A stretch of 64,000 nt of DNA from Frateuria hangzhouensis (lineage in GTDB: Bacteria > Pseudomonadota > Gammaproteobacteria > Xanthomonadales > Rhodanobacteraceae): positions 62,001 through 126,000 of the forward strand of contig NZ_JAPMIU010000004.1 in assembly GCF_026410505.1 (NCBI RefSeq), read 5' to 3'. The first letter of the stretch is position 1. Every line of letters begins with the position of its first letter. Under the pieces are notes generated by a model that saw nothing but the letters and a program-made list of their open reading frames with translations, did no database searches and had not been told where the DNA came from. Position numbers and translations under genes: made by a program. Positions 1 to 9,917 of the stretch are shown here, in pieces.

Positions 1-1
1 G

Positions 2-511
2 TTCGGTTGGCTGACGGCCATCGGTGCGAGCCAGCTGGCGCTGGTCGCGGGATTGCGACTGCGCGGCGCGGTGTGGGCGGTCAGCGGCGCCATGGCCGTA
101 CTCTGGCTGGGTTGGAGCATCGGCATCACGCCGCGGTTGAACGATTCGAGCTCGTCCGCGGCCCTGATGGCGAAGGTGCGCGCGCAACTCGGGCCGGGCG
201 ACCAGCTCGGCCTGGTGGCCTGGAAGGAACAGAACCTGCTGATGCTCGATCGCCCCGCGGTGGATTTCGGTTTCAGCCAGCCATGGACACGGCAGTACGC
301 CGACGCCGTCGCCTGGCAGGCAAGCGACCCGGCGCATCGCTGGCTGTTCGTGCAGCAAGCGGCGATGGGCGAGTGCGTGCTTCGCCAGCGTGCGGTCGAC
401 CTGGGCCACGCCAACCGGCGGCAATGGTGGTTGTTCAAGGCCGGCGCCGTGGTGCCTGGCTGCCTGCCCGATGCCGATGCCGAAGCGGCCGACGCCAGGG
501 TGGGCGAATGA
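2..511 (+). CDS. GT39/ArnT-type glycosyltransferase, C-terminal part (5' end outside window)
   Basis: An open frame enters from the left edge and ends at TGA 509-511. It encodes the last ~169 residues of a membrane protein: a short hydrophobic stretch (AVWAVSGAMAVLWLGWSIG) and then a soluble tail. A terminal helix followed by a periplasmic domain is typical of dolichol-phosphate-mannose or ArnT-like glycosyltransferases of family GT39, which transfer sugars from polyprenyl phosphate carriers at the periplasmic face. The adjacent O-antigen ligase and a second GT39 gene at 3.7 kb support this. The stop overlaps the next ATG (ATGA), so the two are translationally coupled. The family call rests on a fragment and on context. 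Confidence 0.6.
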   Translation, partial: FGWLTAIGASQLALVAGLRLRGAVWAVSGAMAVLWLGWSIGITPRLNDSSSSAALMAKVRAQLGPGDQLGLVAWKEQNLLMLDRPAVDFGFSQPWTRQYADAVAWQASDPAHRWLFVQQAAMGECVLRQRAVDLGHANRRQWWLFKAGAVVPGCLPDADAEAADARVGE

Positions 512-1809
512 GCGGTGCAAGCAAGGCCCTGGGCGGCACCGGAGCGACGCGAGCCGCTTGGCGCGCCTGGCCGGACTGGACACTGTCCGCGTTGCTGGCG
601 TTGTTGCCGCTGTCGTTCTCGATCGAACTGGACATCAAGGCGTTGCCGGCGGCGCTGTTGTTCTTCAGCGGCCTGGCGCTGTTGTGGCGTGCACCGGTGC
701 GCCAGGCCTATCGCGCCGCCGCCGGGGTGATCGGTGCTTCGTTGTTGTTGCTCGCCGTCGATCTGGCCAACGTGTTGTGGCACGGGCTGGGCTGGCGGCC
801 GCTCGACCACGCCGCGCACGTGCTGCTGTATCTGGTCGTGGCCGCGGTGTTTGCGCGGCAACTTTGCATGACCGTGGTGTGGGTCGGCTTCAGCCTGACC
901 GCGATCGGACTGGGCGCCGTCTGCCTGGCACAACACTACGTGCTGGGCATCGACCGGGCCTACGGCCTCAACGGCGGCGGCTCCAGCGCGATCGAGTGCG
1001 CCACGCTGCTGCTCGGACTGGCCCTGCTGGCGCTGGTGCGCCTGCTGCACGAGCGCCCGTGGAGCTGGCGCTGGTGGCTGCATGGCGTAGGGATGGCGCT
1101 GGGCATGTACGGCGCGTTGCTGACGCAAAGCCGGGGCCCGTTGCTGGCGTTCGTGCCGGCGTTCCTATTGGTGCTGCTGGTGCAGGCCCGCCGCAGCGGT
1201 CGCTGGCGCTGGAGCCTGGCCCTGGGCGCCGCCGTCTGCCTGGGCGGCGTGGTCGCCACCGTGTCGCTGCATGGCGCGATGCTGGGCCGTTTCACCACCA
1301 TCCAGAAAGAGGTGGCCGGCTTCGACCAGGGCGATCCGGACGGCTCGATCGGCGAGCGGCTGGAAATGTGGCGCACGGCGCTCAGTGCATTCGCCGCGCA
1401 CCCGCTGGACGGCATCGGCATCGACCAGTACGCGGCCTACGCCCAGGCCGAGATCGGCGCCGGACGCAGCGACCCTTCGATCGCCCGCTACAACCAGCCG
1501 CACAACGAATACCTGCGCGCACTGGCCGCCGGTGGCGCGCCACTGCTGCTGGCGGTGCTGGCGATGTTCGCGCTGCCATTGCGCTACTTTGCCCGCCGGG
1601 TACGCCATGCCGACGGCACGATCGCCGCCACCGCCACGGCGGGCCTGGCGATCGTGGTGCTGTATCTGTTGTGCGCGTTGGGCGAAAGCGTGTTCTACCG
1701 CGTCATGTCGCAGTCGTTCTTCTTCTTCCTGGTACTCGGCCTGGCGTTGCGGGTGGGCTACCTGGAACGCCTCAGGGCCGCTGGCCGCGCTCCAGCAGCC
1801 ACAGCTTGA
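508..1809 (+). CDS. O-antigen ligase family protein (Wzy_C domain)
   Basis: A 433-residue polytopic membrane protein. ATG 508 overlaps the stop of the upstream transferase, and an in-frame extension upstream is only antisense-like noise. It has about ten to twelve hydrophobic segments. The large periplasmic loop carries the Wzy_C signature region, including ERLEMWRTALSAFAAHPLDG and the conserved PHNEYL motif. The family joins O-antigen or other glycans to lipid A-core (WaaL) or polymerises O-units (Wzy); sequence alone does not separate these. The 3' end overlaps the convergent GT2 gene by 38 bp. The surrounding LPS genes fit a role in surface polysaccharide assembly. Confidence 0.85.
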   Translation: MSGASKALGGTGATRAAWRAWPDWTLSALLALLPLSFSIELDIKALPAALLFFSGLALLWRAPVRQAYRAAAGVIGASLLLLAVDLANVLWHGLGWRPLDHAAHVLLYLVVAAVFARQLCMTVVWVGFSLTAIGLGAVCLAQHYVLGIDRAYGLNGGGSSAIECATLLLGLALLALVRLLHERPWSWRWWLHGVGMALGMYGALLTQSRGPLLAFVPAFLLVLLVQARRSGRWRWSLALGAAVCLGGVVATVSLHGAMLGRFTTIQKEVAGFDQGDPDGSIGERLEMWRTALSAFAAHPLDGIGIDQYAAYAQAEIGAGRSDPSIARYNQPHNEYLRALAAGGAPLLLAVLAMFALPLRYFARRVRHADGTIAATATAGLAIVVLYLLCALGESVFYRVMSQSFFFFLVLGLALRVGYLERLRAAGRAPAATA

Positions 1810-2539
1810 GCGCCTTGCGGCGCACGTATTCCACGCGTACCAGCGCGTAGACAAGCCCGCGCCAGCCGTCCAGGAATCCACCGCGCAGCACATAGCCGCG
1901 GACGAAGCGCCACCAGGGGTTGAGCAGGATGTGCCGCAGCCGCGCGCGCTTGCCGCGCGCGTACTGGTACTCGGCCATCATCTGCGCATAGCGTTCCTGC
2001 TTGGCCAGCTGTTCGGACAGCGAGCGGTACGGGTGGTGTTTCAGGTTGCCCGCTAGGCGGTGCACCGGGCCGTCGACGCTGACCGCCTCGTGGATCTCCC
2101 GGTCGCCGCGCCAGCCGCCACGGCGGCGGTCGAAAAGGCGCAGCACGCGGTCAGGATAGGCGTTGCCGTGGCGCAGGAAGGCACCGAAGTATTCGGACAG
2201 CCGCGCGAAACGATAGCCGGCCGCGTCCCCGAAACCGCCGGCGCACGCCGCCTCGATGCCCGCGCGCAGCGTGGCGTCGACCCGCTCGTCGGCATCCAGG
2301 CACAGCACCCAGTCGTGCCGCGCCTGCTCCACGGCAAAGGCCTTCTGGCTGCGGAAGCCGTCGAACGGGCGTTCCAGCACGCGCGCACCGTGCGCCGCCG
2401 CGCGCGTGCGGGTGTCGTCGGTGGAGCCGGAATCGACCACCACCACCTCGTCGCAAAACGCGAGCGAGGCCAGGCACTCGTCGATGCGGTCGGCCTCGTT
2501 GAAGGTGATGATGCAGGCGGAGATCGGGGTGAGGGTCAT
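1772..2539 (-). CDS. glycosyltransferase family 2 (WaaE/KdtX-like)
   Basis: A 255-residue cytoplasmic GT-A fold transferase. The N-terminus ISACIITFNEADRIDECLAS and VVVVDSGSTDDT form the nucleotide-binding Rossmann start. CLDADE near residue 90 is the metal and sugar-nucleotide acidic motif. The layout matches the WaaE/KdtX group, which adds a hexose to the LPS inner core, but the acceptor cannot be read from sequence. ATG 2539 is chosen because the family begins a few residues before the ITFNE motif; a much longer upstream frame is antisense to the next gene. It is divergent from the CDP-glycerol-type gene at 2636 and convergent with the O-antigen ligase gene. Confidence 0.85.
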   Translation of the reverse strand: MTLTPISACIITFNEADRIDECLASLAFCDEVVVVDSGSTDDTRTRAAAHGARVLERPFDGFRSQKAFAVEQARHDWVLCLDADERVDATLRAGIEAACAGGFGDAAGYRFARLSEYFGAFLRHGNAYPDRVLRLFDRRRGGWRGDREIHEAVSVDGPVHRLAGNLKHHPYRSLSEQLAKQERYAQMMAEYQYARGKRARLRHILLNPWWRFVRGYVLRGGFLDGWRGLVYALVRVEYVRRKALKLWLLERGQRP

Positions 2540-2635
2540 CCGGAAATCGACGGGTTGTGCGTGGGAAGCGGGCCCGTCCGGGACGGCGGCATTCGCGTGG
2601 GCGGCCCCGGCATAATGCCAGTTTGTTGCCGTGTG

Positions 2636-3688
2636 ATGCCCCCGATGGACTCGTGCCTGCTGTTCGCCACCGAACTCTACGCGCTGCCGATCCTGCGCCC
2701 GCTGGCTGCGGCGGCGCGGCGCGAAGGCCAGCGCGTGGGCTGGGTCGTGCCCGAGACCGTGGCCGGCTACCTGCGCGGGGACGAAACGCGGCTGCGCTCG
2801 GCGCGCGACGTGCGCGCCCTGGCACCGCAGGCGGTGTTCTGTGCCGCAAACTGGGTGCCGCCGGCGTTTCCGGGCGCCAAGGTGCAGGTGTTCCATGGCT
2901 TCAACGCGGAAAAGCGCGAGCCCGGTCGTGGCCACTTTCGCCTGCGCGGCTTCTTCGACCTGTACTGCACGCAAGGGCCGGCGACCACCGCGCCGTTCGA
3001 GGCGCTGGCGCGCGAGCATCGCTACTTCGCGGTGGCCGAAACCGGCTGGCCCAAGCTCGATCCGCTTTTCGCGCCGCCGCCGGGCGCGCCCGACCTGAAC
3101 CCTGCCGACGGCAAACCGGTGGTGATGTACGCGGCCACCTTCACCGAATCGCTCAGCTCCGCGCGCGCCATGTTCGATACGCTGCGCGGGCTGACCTCGC
3201 GCGGCGACCGCCACTGGCTGCTGACCCTGCACCCGAAGTGCGATCCCGGGCTGATCGCCCGCTACCGGACACTGGAGGGCCCGTACGCGCGCTTCTTCGA
3301 GTCGGACCGGCTGCTGGACATGCTGCGCGCCGCCGACGTGCTGGTCTGCGACACCTCCTCGGTGATCGACGAGTTCGCGGTGCAACTCAAGCCGGTGGTC
3401 ACGCTGCGCAATCGCCGGCCGAAGCCCTTCATGCTGGACGTGCAGGAGCCGGCGCAGGTGGACGCGGCGATCGACACCGCGCTGTCCCATCCGCCGGTGC
3501 TCGGGCGGGCGCTGGCCGAGCACGCCGCGGCCACGCATCCCAGCCGCGACGGCCGCTCCAGCGAACGGGTACTGGCGGCAACCGCACGCCTGCTCGCCGG
3601 CGATGGCGGCCCGCTGGCGCGCAAGCCGCTGAATCTGTGGCGGCGCTGGCAGGCCTCGCGCGACGCACGCGCGCTGCTGCCGGGCTGA
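2636..3688 (+). CDS. CDP-glycerol glycerophosphotransferase family protein
   Basis: About 350 residues. The C-terminal half has the PF04464-type signature VLVCDTSSVIDEFAVQLKP, and the middle has VQVFHGFNAEKRE, both typical of CDP-glycerol:poly(glycerophosphate) glycerophosphotransferases. In Gram-negative LPS clusters such proteins are thought to move phospho-polyols or to act as GT-B transferases; the substrate here is unknown. Possible ATG starts are 2615, 2636 and 2645, none with a clear Shine-Dalgarno sequence. A CATAAT box at 2611-2616 looks like a -10 element, which favours 2636 or 2645. It faces away from the GT2 gene and is followed after a short gap by the GT39 gene. Confidence 0.75.
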   Translation: MPPMDSCLLFATELYALPILRPLAAAARREGQRVGWVVPETVAGYLRGDETRLRSARDVRALAPQAVFCAANWVPPAFPGAKVQVFHGFNAEKREPGRGHFRLRGFFDLYCTQGPATTAPFEALAREHRYFAVAETGWPKLDPLFAPPPGAPDLNPADGKPVVMYAATFTESLSSARAMFDTLRGLTSRGDRHWLLTLHPKCDPGLIARYRTLEGPYARFFESDRLLDMLRAADVLVCDTSSVIDEFAVQLKPVVTLRNRRPKPFMLDVQEPAQVDAAIDTALSHPPVLGRALAEHAAATHPSRDGRSSERVLAATARLLAGDGGPLARKPLNLWRRWQASRDARALLPG

Positions 3689-3755
3689 TCCTGTCGCTCG
3701 GGTGCGAACGGCGAACAGGCTAGACTTGGCTTTTCCCACCAGCGACCTGCCGCCC

Positions 3756-5462
3756 GTGCCGCCAACCGCCTTCAGTCGAACCGAACACCTGCGCGCCCTG
3801 TGGCCGTGGCTGCCGTTGTGGACGGCGGTGGCGTTGCTGGCGATCTTCTCGCACGGGCCGATGCCGCTGTATTCGACCCGTACGCTGGCGGTGGCCTGGG
3901 AGATGTGGCAGCACGGGCACTGGCTGGTGCCGTTCAACAACGGCGTGCCGTACAGCGAAAAGGCGCCGTTGCTGTTCTGGCTGATCCATGCCGGCTGGTT
4001 CGTGTTCGGCGTCAGCGATGTGTGGCCGCGCGTGCTCGAGGTGATCTTCGGCGGCAGCCAGCTGGTGCTGCTCTCGGTGCTGGCGCGGCGGCTGTTCCCC
4101 GATCGCCCGTGGGTGGCCAAGGCGGCGCCGTGGATGCTGCTGGCGCTGGGCTACGCCTTCCTGTTCGGCCTGCAGATCATGTACGACGTGCTGCTGGCGA
4201 TGTGGTCGCTGGCCGCGCTGCTGTGCCTGACGCGCACGTCCACGCGCGGGGAGCCGCGCTGGTGGCTGTTCGGCGTGTGCCTTGGCCTGGGTCTGCTCAC
4301 CAAGGGCCCGGTGGCGGCATTGCACGTGGTGTTTCCGTGGGTGCTTGGGCCGCTGTGGAACGACTGGGCCAACCAGCATCGCGCGCGCTGGTACGGGCGC
4401 GGCCTGCTCGCCTTCGGGCTCGGCTTCGCGATGCTGCTGGCCTGGGCGCTGCCGGCCGGCTTCAGCGGCGGCGAGGCGTACCGGCAACGGCTGTTCTTCA
4501 CCCAGACCGCCGGTCGCGTGGTCAACGCATTCGACCACGCCCGCCCGCTGTGGTGGTACGTGCTGGCGCTGCCGGTGCTGATGTTCCCGTTCAGTGGCTG
4601 GCCGCGTGCCTGGGCGGCGCTGCTGCTGCTGCGCCGCCCGCTGGATGCCGGCGTGCGCTTCGCGCTGTGCTGGGTGGTGCCGGTGTTCGTCACCTTCTCG
4701 TTGATCAGCGGCAAGCAGTTGTACTACCCGCTGCCGGAGTTCGCCGGTGCGGTGCTGCTGCTGGCCGGCGCCATCGCGCTGCTGCGCGAACGGCGACCCG
4801 CGCTGTCCTACAACGGCTGGCTCGGCACCTGGCCGCTGGCGCTCGGCGGCATCGGTTTCGGCGTGTTCCTGTTCGTGCTGCCCTGGCTGGCCGCCGGCGG
4901 CTACCTGCACGGCGACTGGGTCGACGCGGCCGCCGCCTATAGCCGCTTCTTCGCCGTGGTGTTCTGGCTGCTGGGCGCGCTGCTGCTGCTGCGCGGCCGT
5001 GGCGAGATGCGCCGGCTGGCGTTTGCCGGGCTGCTCGGCACGCTGGCGATCAATACGCTGTTCACGCTTACGCTGTGGCCGCGCTACGACCTGGCCCAGG
5101 CGACCCGGTTGCTCAGTGCCGCCGATGGGCAGAATCGCGCCATTGCCTATACCGGCGTGTACGAAGGCCAGTTCCATTTCGCCGGACGCCTGCTGCATCC
5201 GATCACGGAGTTGCACGGGAGCGGCTCGGTCGAGGCGTTCGCCCGCGCCCATCCCGGCGGCCTGATCGTGACCCATCCGGACGAGCTCGACGCCGCCGCG
5301 CTGCGGTATCCGCTGCTGGCGCAGCGGTTCCGCTCCGGCTGGGTGGTGGTCTGGCCGGCGCGCGCGCTGGCCGACCTGCGCGCGGGCCATCGCCCGCCGG
5401 AGCCGGCGCAACCGACCCGCATCTACCCCAGCCCCGACGGCCGCTCGCGGCAGCTGCCGTGA
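3756..5462 (+). CDS. GT39/ArnT-like polyprenyl-phosphate glycosyltransferase
   Basis: A membrane protein of about 568 residues with roughly a dozen hydrophobic segments and a soluble C-terminal tail. The first periplasmic loop contains YSTRTLAVAWEMW and FNNGVPYSEKAPLLFW. That arrangement of an acidic catalytic residue and a Pro-Tyr-Ser-Glu-Lys motif is characteristic of ArnT-type transferases, such as the 4-amino-arabinose lipid A transferase and related enzymes. GTG 3756 is preferred because a TAGACT -10-like box lies at 3721-3726; an in-frame GTG at 3702 would give 586 residues. It overlaps the next small TPR gene (GTGA). The sugar and acceptor are unknown. Confidence 0.85.
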   Translation: MPPTAFSRTEHLRALWPWLPLWTAVALLAIFSHGPMPLYSTRTLAVAWEMWQHGHWLVPFNNGVPYSEKAPLLFWLIHAGWFVFGVSDVWPRVLEVIFGGSQLVLLSVLARRLFPDRPWVAKAAPWMLLALGYAFLFGLQIMYDVLLAMWSLAALLCLTRTSTRGEPRWWLFGVCLGLGLLTKGPVAALHVVFPWVLGPLWNDWANQHRARWYGRGLLAFGLGFAMLLAWALPAGFSGGEAYRQRLFFTQTAGRVVNAFDHARPLWWYVLALPVLMFPFSGWPRAWAALLLLRRPLDAGVRFALCWVVPVFVTFSLISGKQLYYPLPEFAGAVLLLAGAIALLRERRPALSYNGWLGTWPLALGGIGFGVFLFVLPWLAAGGYLHGDWVDAAAAYSRFFAVVFWLLGALLLLRGRGEMRRLAFAGLLGTLAINTLFTLTLWPRYDLAQATRLLSAADGQNRAIAYTGVYEGQFHFAGRLLHPITELHGSGSVEAFARAHPGGLIVTHPDELDAAALRYPLLAQRFRSGWVVVWPARALADLRAGHRPPEPAQPTRIYPSPDGRSRQLP

Positions 5463-5779
5463 GCGATGCGCTGATCGCCGGCCTGCGTGCGCAGTGCGGC
5501 GGTCCGCGCGACGGGGCGCTGCTGCGCTTTTCGCTGGGCAACGCCCTGCTGGGTGACGGCCTCGCGGCGGAGGCGGCCGAAGAGCTGCGCCGGGCGCTCG
5601 GTTTCGACCCGTCCTATTCGGCGGCGTGGAAGCTGCTCGGCAAGGCCTGCCTGGCGATGACCGACCGCGCCGGTGCAGCGGATGCCTGGCGGCAAGGAGT
5701 CGCTGTTGCGCAGCAGCGCGGCGACAAGCAGGCGGAGAGAGAAATGGCGGTGTTCCTGCGGCGGCTGGACCGGTCCTGA
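5459..5779 (+). CDS. small TPR-repeat protein
   Basis: A 106-residue soluble protein made of about three tetratricopeptide-like helical hairpins (LRFSLGNALLGDGLAAEAAE, LRRALGFDPSYSAAWKLLGK, a final AWRQGVAVAQQRGDKQ unit). GTG 5459 overlaps the TGA of the preceding GT39 gene, so translation is probably coupled. Small TPR proteins of this type are common in Xanthomonadales and act as protein-binding scaffolds. No signal peptide is visible. Its position suggests a link to glycosyltransferase function, but this is inference. Confidence 0.75.
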   Translation: MSDALIAGLRAQCGGPRDGALLRFSLGNALLGDGLAAEAAEELRRALGFDPSYSAAWKLLGKACLAMTDRAGAADAWRQGVAVAQQRGDKQAEREMAVFLRRLDRS

Positions 5780-5843
5780 CGAGCTGCCGGAGCGGGTGCG
5801 CTCGCGATGCTCTTGCCCGGTACTACGCACCGTGCACGGCCAC

Positions 5844-5866
5844 GTAGGGTGGGCTTCAGCCCACCG
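5844..5866. repeat. palindromic repeat, family A
   Basis: The core GGTGGGCTTCAGCCCACC (5848-5865) can fold into an 8-bp hairpin and is preceded by GTAG. The same unit recurs at 21152-21210, 22557-22578, 48310-48362 and 54085-54149. It sits between the convergent TPR and LpxL genes. Confidence 0.85.
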
Positions 5867-5904
5867 GCGCTTCGCACACACCGCATGAAGCCGCCTGACA
5901 ATGC

Positions 5905-6801
5905 TTACCCGTGCTTCGCCCGGTTGTACGGATTGGGCAACCCATGGCCCGACCAGCGCCGGTAATGCCACTGGTACTGCGGGAACGCCAACGCCACGCA
6001 CGCCTCCACGCCACGGTTCAACGCCGCGCAGGCACGTTGCGGATCGGCATCGTCCAGCCCCGCGGGCGCCGGCAGCAGGTGGATGCGGAAACCCTGCCCG
6101 CGTGGCAAACGCTCGGCAAAAGCAAACAGCACGGTGGCCCCGGTGCGCGCCGCCAGCCGCGGCAGCAACACCATGGTCAGCGCATTGCGGCCGAAGAACG
6201 GCGCCGGTTCGCCCTCCCCGGCGCGCGGCTTCTGGTCGGGCAGGATGCCGATCGTGCCGCCCGCGGCCAGGCGCTTGTACAGCGTACGCACGCCCGCACC
6301 CTCGGCGCGCACCTGCTCGGGCGCCAGCGCGCCACGCACCTTGCGCAGCAGCGGCTCGACCGCGGCAATGCGCGGCGGCCGGTACAGGATCGCCATCGGC
6401 ATGCGGCTGCATAGCCAGTAATTGAGCAGCTCCCAGCAACCCAGGTGCGGCGCGGCGATGATCACCCCCTTTCCGGTCGCCCGCGCGGCGTCCAGCAGCT
6501 CGCCGCCGCGCACCTCGCGCACCAGCCCCAGCGCACGCTCGGCGCCGGCGCCCCATACCTTGAGGATCTCGATGACGGACTTGCCGCCCTCGGCCATCGC
6601 CTCGCGCAGCAGCGCCGTGCGCGCCGGTTCGTCCAGGCCGGGCCGTGCGATCGCCAGGTTGGCCGCGGTGTCGCGTGCCGTCCCCCCATGCCACCACAGT
6701 GCCAGCTGCCCCATTCCAGCGCCCACGCCATGCAGCAGGCGCAACGGCAATCGCCCGAGCAGGCGCAGCAGGAGATAGAGCAAATAGATATCCGGGCGCA
6801 T
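5905..6801 (-). CDS. lipid A biosynthesis acyltransferase (LpxL/HtrB family)
   Basis: A 298-residue inner-membrane acyltransferase with an N-terminal membrane anchor ([15 protein letters not shown]). The catalytic H-x4-E motif is in [10 protein letters not shown] at about residue 115. Further conserved blocks are [15 protein letters not shown] and a C-terminal QYQWHYRRW motif. Family members add a secondary acyl chain from acyl-ACP to Kdo2-lipid IVA; whether this one is the LpxL, LpxM or LpxP type is not decided by sequence reading. Its location beside LPS glycosyltransferase genes fits. It is divergent from dtd. Confidence 0.9.
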   Translation of the reverse strand: MRPDIYLLYLLLRLLGRLPLRLLHGVGAGMGQLALWWHGGTARDTAANLAIARPGLDEPARTALLREAMAEGGKSVIEILKVWGAGAERALGLVREVRGGELLDAARATGKGVIIAAPHLGCWELLNYWLCSRMPMAILYRPPRIAAVEPLLRKVRGALAPEQVRAEGAGVRTLYKRLAAGGTIGILPDQKPRAGEGEPAPFFGRNALTMVLLPRLAARTGATVLFAFAERLPRGQGFRIHLLPAPAGLDDADPQRACAALNRGVEACVALAFPQYQWHYRRWSGHGLPNPYNRAKHG

Positions 6802-6920
6802 CGAGGGTCTGCCGCTTGTGCACGTTCAAGTGCGAGGTCAAGGAAACAACCGCCCTGCCGTTATGGCAGGACGATCCCTTATTCTCGCAGGGACGCCCTG
6901 CCTTTCGTTACCGTTGCCCG

Positions 6921-7364
6921 ATGATCAGCCTGATCCAGCGCGTGCTGTCCGCCAGTGTCGAGGTCGACGGCGCCACCGTGGGTGCGATCGGCCCCGGCCT
7001 GCTCGCGCTGGTGGCAGTGCAGCCGGACGATGGCGAGCCGCAGGCCAGGCGCATGCTGGAGCGGCTGCTGGGCTACCGGGTGTTCGCCGACGAGGCCGGC
7101 CGCATGAACCGTTCGCTGGCCGACACCGGCGGCGGCCTGCTGCTGGTCAGCCAGTTCACCCTGGCCGCGGACACCCGTTCGGGAATGCGCCCCAGCTTCA
7201 CCAGCGCGGCACCGCCGGAGCATGGGCGGCGCTGGTTCGAGCGGCTGCTGGAGCTGGCCCGGGCCACGCACGCGGGAGGGGTGGAAACCGGACGCTTCGG
7301 CGCCCATATGAAGGTTCGGCTGGTCAACGATGGCCCGGTCACGTTCTGGCTCGAAGTGCCTTGA
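6921..7364 (+). CDS. dtd: D-aminoacyl-tRNA deacylase
   Basis: A 147-residue cytoplasmic enzyme that hydrolyses D-amino acids and glycine mischarged on tRNA. It shows the family start MISLIQRV, the catalytic-site block SQFTLAAD followed by RPSF, and the C-terminal [10 protein letters not shown] with the Gly-cisPro specificity motif. The length matches the family. ATG 6921 coincides with the conserved N-terminus. It is transcribed away from the lpxL-type gene and lies upstream of rpoD, which has its own promoter. Confidence 0.96.
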   Translation: MISLIQRVLSASVEVDGATVGAIGPGLLALVAVQPDDGEPQARRMLERLLGYRVFADEAGRMNRSLADTGGGLLLVSQFTLAADTRSGMRPSFTSAAPPEHGRRWFERLLELARATHAGGVETGRFGAHMKVRLVNDGPVTFWLEVP

Positions 7365-7468
7365 TCCGGTCCGCGACCCGATGGCAAGCGACACGCGATT
7401 CACCCACGCAAACGCCCGTCTGGCGCGATTTTTGCGTATAGGCCATGCGAAATTTTTCCCTTTAAAAC

Positions 7469-7497
7469 TGGTCAAAAAAGCGCCACATCGCTATACT
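7469..7497 (+). promoter_or_regulatory. predicted sigma70 promoter of rpoD
   Basis: A -35 box TGGTCA (7469-7474) and a -10 box TATACT (7492-7497) are separated by 17 bp, in an A/T-rich patch that stands out from the GC-rich flanks. The expected start point is near 7504, leaving a short leader before ATG 7527. Confidence 0.6.
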
Positions 7498-7526
7498 GAT
7501 CGGTTCCTGCATCCGCGGCGGTAGGT

Positions 7527-9386
<1,860 letters not shown>

Positions 9387-9407
9387 GCGCCGGCCGCACG
9401 CACCACC

Positions 9408-9440
9408 ACGACGCCCGCCCTCGCGCGGGCGTCGTCGTTT
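9408..9440 (+). terminator. predicted Rho-independent terminator of rpoD
   Basis: An 11-bp perfect stem (9408-9418 with 9425-9435) around a 6-nt loop is followed by TCGTTT. It lies 22 bp after the rpoD stop. Confidence 0.75.
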
Positions 9441-9457
9441 CGGGAGCCCGGCTCTTC

Positions 9458-9528
9458 GTAGGAGCCCACTTGTGGGCGATGCTCTTCCGCACGATGGCCC
9501 AGGAGCATCGCCCACAAGTGGCTCCTGC
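9458..9528. repeat. palindromic repeat pair, family C
   Basis: Two facing copies of the unit GTAGGAGCCCACTTGTGGGC, each itself palindromic, are joined by a short linker and can form one long hairpin. Related pairs lie at 35219-35276 and 56263-56322. Confidence 0.85.
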
Positions 9529-9592
9529 AAGAAGGCACCGCGCCGCACGGCACCTACCCACACGCCGCCACCCCAAGTACCATCCCCGCCAC

Positions 9593-9902
9593 GGGCCTAT
9601 AGCTCAATGGTTAGAGCAGGGGACTCATCGAAAGGTGCCGCCGCGCCGTAATGCGCGGACGGGAACGGGATGAATTCAGGGAAACCTCAGCGGCACGGCC
9701 GGTGGCAACCCTGAGCCAAGCCGGCGGTACACCGCCGGAAGGTGCAGAGACTACCTGGGGGCTAGAGCGCCCTTGATCACAGGCTGGAGCGTCCCGCGCC
9801 CCACCCACCGCAAGGCGGAGGGCGAAGAGATAGTCCGCGCCGGAGGGAAACCTTCGGACCACGCGAATCCCTTGGTTCCAGGTTCGAGTCCTGGTGGGCC
9901 CA
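9593..9902 (+). tRNA. tRNA-Ile2 (CAU anticodon), split by a group I intron
   Basis: The 5' exon is 9593-9628 and the 3' exon is 9866-9902; joined they give 73 nt. The acceptor stem GGGCCTA pairs with TGGGCCC. The D-arm is GCTC/GAGC. The anticodon arm is GGGGA-CTCATAA-TCCCT with anticodon CAT. The T-arm is CCAGG-TTCGAGT-CCTGG. The discriminator is A and CCA is not encoded. The D-loop and variable region (TGGTTAGAGCAGG, CTTGGT) resemble the isoleucine tRNA whose C34 is modified to lysidine by TilS, rather than elongator or initiator Met tRNA. A continuous-tRNA search may miss it because the anticodon loop is interrupted after position 36. Confidence 0.9.
9629..9865 (+). ncRNA. group I self-splicing intron in the tRNA-Ile(CAU) anticodon loop
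   Basis: A 237-nt insert without an open frame. P1 is formed by exon CAU plus intron C, a GAAA loop and GGUG, giving the required U-G wobble at the 5' splice site; the last intron base is G (9865). The conserved core strands are visible: P (TTCAGGGAAACCT, ~9675-9687), Q (AACCCTGAGCCAAG, ~9707-9720; TCAGGG pairs with CCCTGA as P4), R (GTGCAGAGACTAC, 9742-9754) and S (AGATAGTCC, ~9828-9836; GACT pairs with AGTC as P7). A P6-type hairpin lies at 9721-9738 and a P9 hairpin with a GAAA loop near 9839-9856. Insertion site and core match the known intron of Azoarcus tRNA-Ile(CAU). Confidence 0.92.
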
Positions 9903-9917
9903 CGAATTTGCGATACC

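Noticed and set aside
3720-5411. A 563-codon minus-strand frame across the GT39 gene
   Set aside because: Gln/Arg/His-rich translation without family features; antisense to a convincing polytopic transferase.
9629-9865. The insert in the tRNA region considered as a separate small gene, or two tRNA fragments
   Set aside because: No coding frame; the structure fits a group I intron and the exons join to one complete tRNA.
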